Below are positions 51,917 to 60,174 of a stretch of DNA of 64,000 bases, piece by piece. The notes under the pieces were generated by a model. It was not told the origin of the DNA. It ran no database searches and saw only the letters and a program-made list of their open reading frames with translations. Position numbers and translations under genes: made by a program. The stretch's first letter is position 1. Each line of letters starts with the position of its first letter. The DNA comes from an uncultured Alphaproteobacteria bacterium (GTDB lineage Bacteria; Pseudomonadota; Alphaproteobacteria; RF32; CAG-239). The stretch is taken from the NCBI GenBank assembly GCA_910577205.1, contig CAJTMA010000010.1, positions 1 through 64,000 on the forward strand, in the 5' to 3' direction.

Positions 51917-53677
51917 ATGGGAAGCATTGAGATTTTTGCCAATGAGTCATACTTCAGCCTCACCATGTGGTCTTTGGTACTGTTGTTTTTAGTGGCAGTT
52001 TACAGCAGTTTTAACCTGAATATTACCAAAGCCGTTTGGTATTTGTTTGCCGGATTAACGCTTGAATTTTTGAGTGCTTGGTACGGGTATCATATTGGCT
52101 ATTTCAACAGCGCCGGGGTATCAATTAATATTCTCGTGGCAATTGAGTTGTCGTTCAGCCTTATCTCCGTGGTCATGCTTGCTTTGGCTGCGTCTGAAAT
52201 ACTTATCGGCAAAACGCCGTCTGCCGCTTATATTACCGGCGGCATTGCCATGGGTTTGGTTGCCGTTATTTTCTATTGTTTCATTTATCCTGACGGCGAC
52301 ATGATTGTGCGTATGCGCAAGATTTTCCCGATTGCCGGTTTTGCTTTCCTGACTGCGGCCTTTTGGTCTAAGGCTTTTACGCCCCGCCACTTCGGCTATT
52401 TGTTTGCCGCGATTGTGACGACCATTACTTCTTTCTACCTGCTGATGCGCCTTTTCGACATCGAAAGTTTTGTCACCGGAACATGGTACTTATCGTCTTT
52501 TACTTATGTTTTTCTTGCAATATCTTTGCTGATGATGGCCGCAGGTTATGCGCAGTATAAAGCAGATAAGCTGGAAGATAAGATTGAACAATATAACCGT
52601 AGGCTGGAAGAAATTATCAAGTCTTCGCCTTTCCCGATTGTCATCTCCCGCCTGACGGATGATAAGATTTTAATGGCGAACGATAATGCGGTTAAACTCT
52701 TTGGGTTAATGCCCAATGAATTGGAGCGCTACCGTCTGCGTGACTTCTTTGCCGACAGCGACAACCGCCAGCTCCTGACCGAGCGTCTGGAAAAAGAAAC
52801 GGAAGTGCATGATTTTGAAATCCTGGCAAAAGCCATTAACGGTGAAACGCCTTTCTGGCTGCTGACTTCAGCCAACGTCATTGACTATAATTATGACATT
52901 GCCATCTATTCGTCATTCCAGGATATTACCACCCGCAAAAACCGGGAGAATATGCTGAAAAACCAAGCCATTCGTGATCCTTTGACCTCGCTGTATAACC
53001 GCCGTTATTTTGAAGACGAAGTCAAACGCCGCATTGCTCAGGCGCAGGCCGAACACCGCCAGTACAGCGTTTTGATGATAGATGCCGACCACTTCAAGCG
53101 GGTAAATGATACTTATGGGCACAAAACCGGCGATAAGGTTTTGATAGAACTTTCCTCCACGGCAGAACGCTCCTTGCGCCAAGACGATATTGTTGCCCGT
53201 TATGGTGGCGAAGAATTTGTTGTCTTTCTGCCGGATTTGTCAGCGGAAGAAGCCAAAGGGGTCGCTGACCGCCTGCGTGAAACCATCGCCAAAATCATTG
53301 TCCGGTCTGACCAGGGGGATGAGGTAACCTTTACCGTAAGTATCGGCATTTCTTCTTCGGCCATTTCCGATAATATTGATACATTGATTAAAACTTCTGA
53401 TGACGCATTGTATCGGGCTAAGGAAAATGGCCGTAACCGTTGTGAGATTTTTACCGTGGATGATTTGAAAAACTTTAATGCCGCTGTTGAACATAAAGAT
53501 GACAGCGCTAACCATCATCCGATATTCGATAAAGAAAATGCGCAGGAAATTTCTTTGCTGGATGGGATTGATGCCAACCACATTGTCGAAGCGCAAAGCC
53601 AAATCGAGCAGCCGGAAGCTCAAAAACCTCAAGAAACCTATCCTATTTTAGGGGTGGACAATGACGAACTCAAATAA
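51917..53677 (+). CDS. Membrane diguanylate cyclase with PAS domain
   Basis: 586 residues from ATG 51917 behind AAAGGGA. About seven N-terminal transmembrane helices (residues 15-215) form a sensory region. A short coiled coil follows, then a PAS-like domain (about 230-345, IVISRLTDDKILMAND) and a GGDEF domain whose active site reads GGEEF near residue 430. An inhibitory RxxD site (RQDD) precedes it at the canonical spacing. It should make cyclic di-GMP and be product-inhibited. There is no EAL domain. The acidic tail is probably disordered. Its last 17 bases overlap the RNA methyltransferase gene. Confidence 0.92.
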   Translation: MGSIEIFANESYFSLTMWSLVLLFLVAVYSSFNLNITKAVWYLFAGLTLEFLSAWYGYHIGYFNSAGVSINILVAIELSFSLISVVMLALAASEILIGKTPSAAYITGGIAMGLVAVIFYCFIYPDGDMIVRMRKIFPIAGFAFLTAAFWSKAFTPRHFGYLFAAIVTTITSFYLLMRLFDIESFVTGTWYLSSFTYVFLAISLLMMAAGYAQYKADKLEDKIEQYNRRLEEIIKSSPFPIVISRLTDDKILMANDNAVKLFGLMPNELERYRLRDFFADSDNRQLLTERLEKETEVHDFEILAKAINGETPFWLLTSANVIDYNYDIAIYSSFQDITTRKNRENMLKNQAIRDPLTSLYNRRYFEDEVKRRIAQAQAEHRQYSVLMIDADHFKRVNDTYGHKTGDKVLIELSSTAERSLRQDDIVARYGGEEFVVFLPDLSAEEAKGVADRLRETIAKIIVRSDQGDEVTFTVSIGISSSAISDNIDTLIKTSDDALYRAKENGRNRCEIFTVDDLKNFNAAVEHKDDSANHHPIFDKENAQEISLLDGIDANHIVEAQSQIEQPEAQKPQETYPILGVDNDELK

Positions 53678-54812
53678 TAGCTGCCCGCTGTCGGAAATTT
53701 GTGGCGGTTGCAGCTTAAGAAACCTGCCGTTGGAGGAATACCGCAACCGGAAAACCGAAAAAGTAAAAGCTATCCTTTCCGGGATAAATCTGCCTGAAGT
53801 TAGTTATGGCGATTCGGTCTTTATCGGCGATAAAACGCGCCGCCGCGCCACTATGGCTTTTCGCTGCAAAAAAGGCGTTGTAACTTTGGGGTTTAATGCC
53901 GCTCGCAGCGATGAGGTTCTGGATTGCCCGGATTGCCAGCTGCTGACACCGGAAATTTGTAATGCGTTGCCCAAGCTTCGCGCTTTGCTGTCCGAATTAT
54001 GCAAAGAACCATATACGGTTAAGAAAAAGGGCAAAAAGCCACAGGCTGTTTATGTGACAGCCGGGGATATAGCTGTTACCGCTGCTGCCAATGGTTTGGA
54101 TATTGTTTTAGAAATAGCCGAGTTGCCGGATCTTGGACACCGGATGATTATTTGTGAGGCGGTTGCCGCAGCAGAAGAAATTATCCGCGTATCATGGCGC
54201 CGCCGCCCGGATGAAACGCCCGAGCCGATTATCGAAAAAGCCAAACCGGTGATAAATATTGCCGGACGTCAGGTCTACATTCCTGCCGGAACTTTTCTTC
54301 AGCCGTCGGCGGAAGGCGAAAGTGCCTTGATTGGTTTGGTCTTAAAATACCTTGGGGAAACCCGTGGCAAAATCGCTGATTTATTTTGCGGTGTGGGGAC
54401 TTTTTCATATCCTTTGGCCGGCTTGGACGGCAATAAGGTTTATGCCGTTGATTCGTCAGTGCCGCTTTTGAACGGGTTTCGCCAGTCTGTAAATAAAAAC
54501 ATGATTTCTAATATTGAAATCACCGCTAAAAACCTTTTCAAATATCCGCTGGATGAAATGGAATTAAAAGGTTTTGAGGTGGTTGTTTTTGATCCGCCGC
54601 GCGCCGGAGCGGAAGCTCAGGTCAAGCAGCTGGCTGCCTTGCCGGAAAACAACCGCCCGCAGAAAATAATTGCCGTATCCTGCAATCCGCGCAGCTTTGT
54701 CCGTGATGCGAATATTTTGCTGTCCGGCGGCTATAAGCTGGCGGAAGTGACAATTGTTGACCAGTTTGTATATTCTGACCACAGTGAGCTGGTTGCCTTG
54801 TTTACAAAATAA
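53661..54812 (+). CDS. Class I SAM-dependent RNA m5U methyltransferase (RlmD/TrmA family)
   Basis: 383 residues. Four cysteines for a 4Fe-4S cluster: C8, C14 and C17 (CPLSEICGGC), and one in LDCPDCQLL. The methyltransferase fold shows ADLFCGVGTFSYPLA (SAM-binding), AVDSS, FDPPRAGA and the catalytic cysteine in VSCNPRSF. An N-terminal TRAM domain appears to be missing or very short. The target could be 23S rRNA (RlmC/RlmD) or tRNA; sequence alone does not decide. It is coupled to the GGDEF gene by a 17-base overlap. Confidence 0.88.
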   Translation: MTNSNNSCPLSEICGGCSLRNLPLEEYRNRKTEKVKAILSGINLPEVSYGDSVFIGDKTRRRATMAFRCKKGVVTLGFNAARSDEVLDCPDCQLLTPEICNALPKLRALLSELCKEPYTVKKKGKKPQAVYVTAGDIAVTAAANGLDIVLEIAELPDLGHRMIICEAVAAAEEIIRVSWRRRPDETPEPIIEKAKPVINIAGRQVYIPAGTFLQPSAEGESALIGLVLKYLGETRGKIADLFCGVGTFSYPLAGLDGNKVYAVDSSVPLLNGFRQSVNKNMISNIEITAKNLFKYPLDEMELKGFEVVVFDPPRAGAEAQVKQLAALPENNRPQKIIAVSCNPRSFVRDANILLSGGYKLAEVTIVDQFVYSDHSELVALFTK

Positions 54813-54847
54813 AAGGAAGCGGATATAGTAAAGCCGGGAGATAAAAT

Positions 54848-55369
54848 TTGACCGTATTGAAAAAAATAAATTTGTTGTTTTGGCTGCTGGTTTCCGGCTG
54901 CTCATACAGTTCCATGGACTATGAAACCTGCCCTCGGGTACAGATTATCCGCGATAACGCTTATTTGACGCAGGTAGTCAATTATCGTGAGAATTTTCAG
55001 GTTAATCTCATCGGCTATGACGGCTATTGCTATTATGACCGCAAAATCAGTCAGAACAAAGCGCTGATTAAGCCGATTTTTCAAATTAAGCGCCTGCGTC
55101 CCGGTGATGAAACCGAAGTACATTTTTCCTTTTATACCGAAACAGTGAAAGGCCCGCCGCAATATATCGGTAAAAAGACGCATTTTGCCGTTGCAGAAAT
55201 TCCGTCCGATGCAATAGAAATCGAATATACCGCGCCGCAGGTTTTGGTTTATGTCCCCGAAGAATTTAAATACAGCTATGATATTAATATGGGCTTGGTT
55301 ATCAGCCCCGAGGAGCGGAAATATAACAAACGCACCTTTGATATAGAATACCGTTATTACGACAAATAA
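54848..55369 (+). CDS. Lipoprotein of unknown function
   Basis: 173 residues. The start is TTG 54848, supported by CGGGAGA at good spacing and by an immediate lipoprotein signal (LLFWLLVSGC). The mature part is beta-rich with many Tyr residues (YDGYCYYDRKI, IEYRYYDK) and no known motif. It begins 35 bases after the RNA methyltransferase and ends 10 bases before tkt, so it is probably in the same operon. Likely anchored in the envelope; the role is unknown. Confidence 0.72.
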   Translation: MTVLKKINLLFWLLVSGCSYSSMDYETCPRVQIIRDNAYLTQVVNYRENFQVNLIGYDGYCYYDRKISQNKALIKPIFQIKRLRPGDETEVHFSFYTETVKGPPQYIGKKTHFAVAEIPSDAIEIEYTAPQVLVYVPEEFKYSYDINMGLVISPEERKYNKRTFDIEYRYYDK

Positions 55370-55379
55370 GGAGAAACAA

Positions 55380-57353
55380 ATGATGTTTGGTGAAAATACA
55401 CAGTTGTCCAGCATGGCAAACGCGATTCGTTTTCTGAGTGCGGATGCAATTGAAAAATCAAAATCCGGACACCCGGGTATGCCGTTGGGGATGGCTGATG
55501 TCGCAACAGTTTTGTTTTCCAAATTCATTAAATTAAATCCGCAAGCGCCGCATTGGTTTGACCGCGACCGTTTTGTGCTGTCTGCCGGTCATGGCTCAAT
55601 GCTGATGTACTCGCTGCTTTATCTCATGGGCTATGAAGATATTTCCATTGATGATCTTATGAACTTCCGCCAGTTGGGTGCTAAAACCGCCGGACACCCG
55701 GAATACGGACACCTTGCCGGTATAGATATGACTACCGGACCGTTGGGGCAGGGGATTTCATCCGCCGTCGGTATGGCGCTGGCGGAAAGAATTATCAATG
55801 CTAAATATGGTGATGATTTGTGCAGCCACTACACTTATGTCATTAACGGTGACGGTTGTCTGATGGAAGGCATTTCTGAAGAGGCAATATCTTTAGCCGG
55901 CCACCTTCGCTTGAATAAACTGATTGTCCTGTGGGATAATAACAATATCACAATCGACGGCACAGTCGACAAAGCCAATTCCACCGACCAGATTAAACGT
56001 TTTCAGGCTGTTGGCTGGAATACGCAGGAAATTGACGGGCACGATTATAGCGCGATTGAAAAAGCCATTGCCAAAGCGCAAAAGTCAGATAAGCCGACAT
56101 TAATTGCCTGCAAAACCAAAATTGGTTTTGGTGCGCCGAATAAAGCCGGCACATCAAAATGCCACGGTTCTCCGTTGGGAGCAGATGAAGTTGCCGCAAT
56201 GCGCAAAGCTCTGAATTGGAACTATGATCCGTTTGAAGTGCCGGAAGAAATTTTAAGCGCATGGCGTTCTGCCGCTCGCCGCAATGCCGAAACCTATGCA
56301 AAGTGGCAGGAAAAAGCCCAGGCCGCCGGAAAAGAATTTGATGATTACATTAATGACCGCCTGCCGGCTGATTGGGATAAACATCTTAAGGCTTTGGAAG
56401 AAAAAGCTATTTCCGAGCAAACAAAAGTTGCCACCCGCAAAGCCTCTCAGCTGTGCCTGGAGCAGATTATGCCTTATGTGCCGCAGATTGTCGGCGGTTC
56501 GGCTGACTTGGCTGCCTCTAATCTGACTTTTGTTGACGGTATGAAAACTGTAACTGCCGATGATTATAACGGCAACAATATTATGTATGGCATTCGTGAA
56601 CACGCCATGGGCGCAATTATGAACGGCCTGGCATTGCATGGCGGTGTCATTCCTTATGGCGGCACATTCTTTGTCTTTTCTGATTATATGCGTCCGTCGA
56701 TGCGTCTGGCTGCCTTAATGGGCATCCGTGCCATTTATGTCCTAACCCATGATTCTATCGGTGTCGGCGAAGATGGGCCGACCCATCAGCCCGTGGAACA
56801 CCTGGCGTCTTATCGCGCAATGCCGAATATCTATACTTTCCGCCCTTGCGACGTGGTAGAAACTGCGGAATGCTGGCGTGTGGCGATTGAGAGCGAGAAA
56901 ACGCCAAGCATTTTGGCTTTGTCCCGTCAGAATTTGCCGCTGCTGCGCACCTCTGCCGATATTAATTTAAGTGCCCGCGGCGGCTATATCATCGCCGGCG
57001 ATAAAAACAAACGCCAAGCAACGCTGATTGCCACCGGTTCTGAAGTTTCTCTGGCGGTTGAAGCCATGCACAAGCTGGCGGAAGAAGGGATTAATGTTGC
57101 GGTTGTTTCCATGCCTTGTACGGAATTATTTGACAAGCAGGATATTTCTTATCAGGAAGATGTTTTGGGAACAGCGCCCCGCATTGCGATTGAAGCCGCT
57201 GCCAAATTTGGCTGGGAACGTTATGTCGGCCTGAAAGGCGATGTTATCGGCATGGATGGCTTCGGAGCTTCCGGTCCGGCAGAAGAGCTGTACGGCTACT
57301 TTGGCATAACGCTTGAAGAAGTTGTCGATTCTGTGAAGAATTGTTTGAAATAA
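55380..57353 (+). CDS. tkt: Transketolase
   Basis: 657 residues, ribosome site AAGGAGAAA (ATGATG, either start possible). A ThDP enzyme of the pentose phosphate pathway. SGHPGMPLGMAD and the ThDP motif (GDGCLMEGISEEA to DNNNITIDG) are intact, as are the catalytic-region HDSIGVGEDGPTHQP and the pyrimidine-domain GIREHAMG. Full length for the family. Unusually, it follows a diguanylate cyclase, an RNA methyltransferase and a lipoprotein rather than other sugar-phosphate genes. It ends in a shared terminator. Confidence 0.96.
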   Translation: MMFGENTQLSSMANAIRFLSADAIEKSKSGHPGMPLGMADVATVLFSKFIKLNPQAPHWFDRDRFVLSAGHGSMLMYSLLYLMGYEDISIDDLMNFRQLGAKTAGHPEYGHLAGIDMTTGPLGQGISSAVGMALAERIINAKYGDDLCSHYTYVINGDGCLMEGISEEAISLAGHLRLNKLIVLWDNNNITIDGTVDKANSTDQIKRFQAVGWNTQEIDGHDYSAIEKAIAKAQKSDKPTLIACKTKIGFGAPNKAGTSKCHGSPLGADEVAAMRKALNWNYDPFEVPEEILSAWRSAARRNAETYAKWQEKAQAAGKEFDDYINDRLPADWDKHLKALEEKAISEQTKVATRKASQLCLEQIMPYVPQIVGGSADLAASNLTFVDGMKTVTADDYNGNNIMYGIREHAMGAIMNGLALHGGVIPYGGTFFVFSDYMRPSMRLAALMGIRAIYVLTHDSIGVGEDGPTHQPVEHLASYRAMPNIYTFRPCDVVETAECWRVAIESEKTPSILALSRQNLPLLRTSADINLSARGGYIIAGDKNKRQATLIATGSEVSLAVEAMHKLAEEGINVAVVSMPCTELFDKQDISYQEDVLGTAPRIAIEAAAKFGWERYVGLKGDVIGMDGFGASGPAEELYGYFGITLEEVVDSVKNCLK

Positions 57354-57363
57354 GTTTAATAGT

Positions 57364-57394
57364 CAGGGCTTTGAATTTTATCAAAGCCCTGTTT
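57364..57394. terminator. Terminator between tkt and the small HTH gene
   Basis: CAGGGCTTTGA (57364-57374), six-base loop, TCAAAGCCCTG (57381-57391), then TTT. The two genes converge here. Confidence 0.82.
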
Positions 57395-57396
57395 GC

Positions 57397-57648
57397 TTAA
57401 TCCGTCAGCGTTAGTTGAATTTTTTTGTGAAACAGTGACATCAAATAATTCAGCTCTCCGATATTGGGTGTTGCCTGACCGTTGATAAGTGCTTGCAAAT
57501 ATATCGGCGACCAGCTGGTCATATGCGCCAGCTCAGTTATGGTTAGCTTGTTTTCGGTAAGCAGGTTTTGCAAAATCCGGGCAATATCCAGCCGCAGATT
57601 TTTGAGATTAGTTAAACGTTGTCTTTTTTGTAACATTTCCAACTCCAT
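57397..57648 (-). CDS. Small helix-turn-helix (XRE-like) protein
   Basis: 83 residues. NKLTITELAHMTSWSPIYLQ and NGQATPNIGELNYLMSLF fit an XRE-type HTH core of five helices with little else. The N-terminus is basic and helical (LQKRQRLTNLKNLRLD). A DNA-binding role is likely but targets are unknown. It lies just downstream of the candidate small RNA on the same strand, separated by that RNA's terminator. Confidence 0.7.
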   Translation of the reverse strand: MELEMLQKRQRLTNLKNLRLDIARILQNLLTENKLTITELAHMTSWSPIYLQALINGQATPNIGELNYLMSLFHKKIQLTLTD

Positions 57649-57701
57649 TTTTGTTTTGATACCATTAACCGCTTTGCGAAAACAGATGATGGCATAAGGT
57701 T

Positions 57702-57736
57702 AAAACAAAACCTGCCTTTAGATTTCTAAAGGCAGG
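57702..57736 (-). terminator. Terminator of the candidate small RNA
   Basis: Minus-strand CCTGCCTTTAG, four-base loop, CTAAAGGCAGG (57711-57736), followed by TTTTGTTTT (complement of 57702-57710). Confidence 0.85.
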
Positions 57737-57863
57737 GGAGTTGCAAACTGTAACAGAACAGTCCGGGTTATTCGACATAAGCTTATATCCCCGGCTCCCC
57801 TCAAAAGGAGTCGTTCTTTTCTGTTAGGAGTTTGCATACTCCACAGCCCGTCTCCGGACTGCG
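57702..57863 (-). ncRNA. Candidate small RNA, rod-shaped, about 160 nt, with own promoter and terminator
   Basis: No gene fits here. Nested helices form a long rod: GGAGTATGCAAAC (complement of 57830-57842) with GTTTGCAACTCC (57737-57748, one bulge), then TAACAGAA (57819-57826) with TTCTGTTA (57751-57758). Inside are CCGGG/CCCGG (57763-57767 and 57790-57794) around the palindrome ATAAGCTTAT (57777-57786). A 5' hairpin precedes the rod, and an 11-base terminator stem followed by TTTTGTTTT ends it. Size and rod shape resemble 6S RNA, but the family cannot be confirmed by eye. Confidence 0.6.
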
Positions 57864-57869
57864 AGAATG

Positions 57870-57897
57870 ATTGTAAGGCAAAATAGTTAATTTGCAA
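57870..57897 (-). promoter_or_regulatory. Promoter of the candidate small RNA
   Basis: Minus-strand TTGCAA (complement of 57892-57897) and TACAAT (complement of 57870-57875) with a 16-base spacer. The predicted start falls at about 57863, directly at the first hairpin. Confidence 0.55.
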
Positions 57898-58070
57898 TGA
57901 AAAAAGAATGGCCGTTATTGTCATCCCCGGCTTGATTATTCGTTGCCTTGGCGAATTCAGCGTCAGTATGAATAGAATAATCGTTGACCGGGAAACTCGG
58001 ATAAAGATAGTTTTATTAGTTAACCTGAATTACCCGATTAAGTCGGGTAATGACGTTTTTTTGATGCCCT

Positions 58071-58113
58071 GCCATGCAGCCCGCACCCAACGTGTGGGGC
58101 ATTGCGAGCGAAG
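58071..58113 (+). repeat. Direct repeat copy 1
   Basis: Begins GCCATGCAGCCCGCACCCAA and continues through GTGTGGGGCATTGCGAGC. It matches 58409-58449 with a few differences. Confidence 0.8.
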
Positions 58114-58408
58114 TAAGTAATTGATTAAACGTCATTGGAGCGCGACAGCTTCACTGCTTGCTCACTATGTTTCGAGGAACAACGTGACGAAGTAATCTCG
58201 GCTAATTGATAAGGTATTCCCCTATAACTGTCATAGCGAGGAGCACCCGAATGTCGGGTGCGACGTGGCTATCTCAGCGATATTAATAAGGCCGGGATTA
58301 CATCGCTCCGCTCGTGATGACAATGCTTTATTTGTTCTGGATTCCCAATCAGCTCGCTTTGCTCGCGTTTGGAATGACATTCTTTGCCTTAGATGCAGTC
58401 TGCGTCCC

Positions 58409-58449
58409 GCCATGCAGCCCGCAGCCAACGTGTGGGTCATAGCGAGGGA
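58409..58449 (+). repeat. Direct repeat copy 2
   Basis: Begins GCCATGCAGCCCGCAGCCAA and continues through GTGTGGGTCATAGCGAG. It matches 58071-58113 with a few differences. Confidence 0.8.
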
Positions 58450-58500
58450 CAACTCAGCTATCCCGGCAAAATCCCAATTATTATAAATACAAAATATATC

Positions 58501-58681
58501 TTGACAAATTTAAAGAAAAAATGCAATATGGGACAAAATTAGCCGCAAGGCGGTATCCGCCGACAGGTCGAATTAAAATTAAAACAATTTTTTCGAAGCG
58601 GGAAATTTATAAACCATAACTAACTCCAAATAAGCAGGTTTATAAATTGGTTTCGAAACAGGCAGGCTCTGCGGAGGCTGC
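58501..58681 (+). ncRNA. Possible structured RNA with consensus -35 box
   Basis: TTGACA (58501-58506) and CAATAT (58524-58529) with a 17-base spacer precede three hairpins: GGCGG/CCGCC (58549-58561), a long stem AATTTATAAACC (58604-58615) with GGTTTATAAATT (58637-58648) flanked by TTTCGAA (58591-58597) and TTCGAAA (58652-58658), and GCAGGCTC/GAGGCTGC (58662-58681). The 12-base stem is perfect. The next hairpin belongs mainly to the converging gene. It may be a small RNA or a degraded mobile-element end. Confidence 0.35.
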
Positions 58682-58684
58682 GTG

Positions 58685-58717
58685 AAAAAAGGGACTGATG
58701 TCATGTCAGCCCCTTTT
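58685..58717 (-). terminator. Terminator of the 169-residue lipoprotein gene
   Basis: Minus-strand AAAAGGGGCTGA, seven-base loop, TCAGTCCCTTTT with one mismatch, then T residues (complement of 58685-58690). Confidence 0.8.
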
Positions 58718-58735
58718 CATTATGCAGCTTTCTGG

Positions 58736-59245
58736 TTAGATTGATTGCAGGGCGTACAAATCTTTGACAGCCCAGCTGCCGGATTTGTTGCTTAACACAT
58801 AAACAATATTGCCTTTGCATAAACCAAACCATACGCCGTTACAATCGCTTTTGGTATAAACTTCAACCGTATTGGCATCAATCGGTTTCAAGCGGACAAT
58901 CTGAAAGCTTGCTTTACTTGGACGTTGCAAGCTGTCATCTTCCATGAATGTAAATTTAGGCAGCTTTTTCGGATCGCATTCTGCAAGTTTGTGGTCGATT
59001 GTGCATTTAACCTGCATATCAATAGCGCAGACAATATCACTTCCTTTATCACAACCTTGCGGAAGATTTCCCGATTCGTAATTATAAACAATATCTTCGA
59101 ATTGAATATCAAATTGCGGTTTGGCGACCATTTGTTCGCCGGCTTCCAGTTGTTGTTCGGTTTGTGCCTGAGTTGTTTCTTCCTGTTTGTCAGAGCAGGC
59201 GCTGATGAGCAAAACGGCGCTTAATGCCGCCCAAAATTTTTTCAT
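58736..59245 (-). CDS. Lipoprotein of unknown function
   Basis: 169 residues with a lipoprotein signal (VLLISAC, cut before Cys17). A Glu/Gln/Thr-rich linker (EETTQAQTEQQLEAGEQ) leads to a compact domain with six cysteines (GCDKGSDIVC, VKCTIDHKLAEC, SDCNGVWFGLC) that may form disulfides in the periplasm. There is no known motif. Monocistronic with a terminator. It is tethered to the inner or outer membrane; residue S after the Cys favours outer-membrane sorting, which is inference. Confidence 0.75.
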   Translation of the reverse strand: MKKFWAALSAVLLISACSDKQEETTQAQTEQQLEAGEQMVAKPQFDIQFEDIVYNYESGNLPQGCDKGSDIVCAIDMQVKCTIDHKLAECDPKKLPKFTFMEDDSLQRPSKASFQIVRLKPIDANTVEVYTKSDCNGVWFGLCKGNIVYVLSNKSGSWAVKDLYALQSI

Positions 59246-59355
59246 GATAACAAATCCTTATGTTCTGTTGGTGATGTATAAAGTAATAAATCTTCTTTAG
59301 TCAGCTGTCTACAAAGATTTAATACCTCTCATTAAAAAATTAAACCTTTGGTTAT

Positions 59356-59386
59356 AAAAAAAGGAGGAAGCGAACTTCCCCCTTTT
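59356..59386 (-). terminator. Terminator of the outer-membrane barrel gene
   Basis: Minus-strand AAAGGGGGAAG, stable TTCG loop, CTTCCTCCTTT, then more T residues (complement of 59356-59360). Confidence 0.85.
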
Positions 59387-59403
59387 GACGACTATCTTTC
59401 AAA

Positions 59404-59967
59404 TTAGAAAGAGTATCTAACGCCTGCGGAGTATTCCCACATATCGTTAACATCTTCAACATCATTGATGTTAACATAGCGAACCAAACCGCGAACAGCA
59501 ACATTTTCATCAACCTGATACTGCAAGCCGCCGCCAAAACGGTAGCCGATACCACGGTCACGATGGTGCTTCGGAGCATCAATCCCACGGAATTTAGCAT
59601 CAAACTCATATTCGCCGATACCAGCAGTTCCGACCAAAGAGAAAACCTGATCGCAACCTAACGGCAGATAACCCATCAAATCCAAACCATAAGCTTGGAA
59701 TTTGGTTTTAGCGCGCAAATCATGATCAACGCCTTTGTTATCTGTGTCAGAATACTGATAGAAAACTTCTGTTCCGAAATATTTGTTATATTCCGTACCG
59801 ACGTTAACGGAAGCAGAATTGTATTTCGGGCTGATACCGTCATAATCAGCATCAGTATAGGTGTAATCAACACCAACATACGGCTTGAAAGATTCGGCGG
59901 CATTAGCATTGGCGCTCAAAGCCAAAACAGATACAGCGGCAAATAAAGAAGAAACAGCAAATTTCAT
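59404..59967 (-). CDS. Outer-membrane beta-barrel protein (OmpA/Omp25-like)
   Basis: 187 residues, ribosome site AAAGGAAC. A signal peptide ending in ANANA is followed by alternating amphipathic strands (KPYVGVDYTYTDADYDG, ASVNVGTEYNKYFGTEVFY, IGYRFGGGLQYQVDE) and a C-terminal Phe (YSAGVRYSF), the usual signal for BAM-dependent insertion. It is predicted to be an eight-stranded barrel like small porin-family proteins of Alphaproteobacteria. The function, whether structural, adhesive or porin-like, is not evident. Confidence 0.88.
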   Translation of the reverse strand: MKFAVSSLFAAVSVLALSANANAAESFKPYVGVDYTYTDADYDGISPKYNSASVNVGTEYNKYFGTEVFYQYSDTDNKGVDHDLRAKTKFQAYGLDLMGYLPLGCDQVFSLVGTAGIGEYEFDAKFRGIDAPKHHRDRGIGYRFGGGLQYQVDENVAVRGLVRYVNINDVEDVNDMWEYSAGVRYSF

Positions 59968-60174
59968 AAGATTAGTTCCTTTCGTTTAAGTTGAACAACC
60001 GGGCTGAAAAATAATATTCCCGGCATTTGGTTATGGCTTACTATATCGCATATTTCTGAAATGTGAAGTAAAAATATATTACTATTGTTACAAACTATAA
60101 ATTAACCATCTTTGAAATAAGGTTGTCTAAAGGCATAAAAAGTGCTATAACAAATAGTTGACGGAGGAATATAG

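Larger units (their letters stand above)
57925..58480. repeat. Non-coding stretch of dispersed palindromic repeat fragments
   Basis: This stretch holds no convincing gene. It is built from fragments resembling the short dispersed repeats of many host-associated bacteria (CATTGCGAGCGAAG, TCATAGCGAGGAG, TGACGAAGTAATCTC). Hairpins include TTACCCGA/TCGGGTAA (58030-58050) and GCACCCGA/TCGGGTGC (58243-58261). A unit of about 42 bases beginning GCCATGCAGCCCGCA occurs twice (58071-58113 and 58409-58449). Short open frames here are artefacts of the repeats. Confidence 0.65.

Noticed and set aside
53240..53632. 130-codon minus-strand frame inside the GGDEF gene
   Set aside because: It is a shadow of the conserved GGDEF coding sequence with no independent support.
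57908..58120. 70-codon plus-strand frame
   Set aside because: It spans repeat fragments and a hairpin, has no ribosome site, and its C-terminal part is repeat sequence.
58231..58486. Two overlapping opposite-strand frames of 73 codons
   Set aside because: They fall in dispersed palindromic repeats; Arg/Ser/Ala-rich translations of this kind are artefacts of such repeats.
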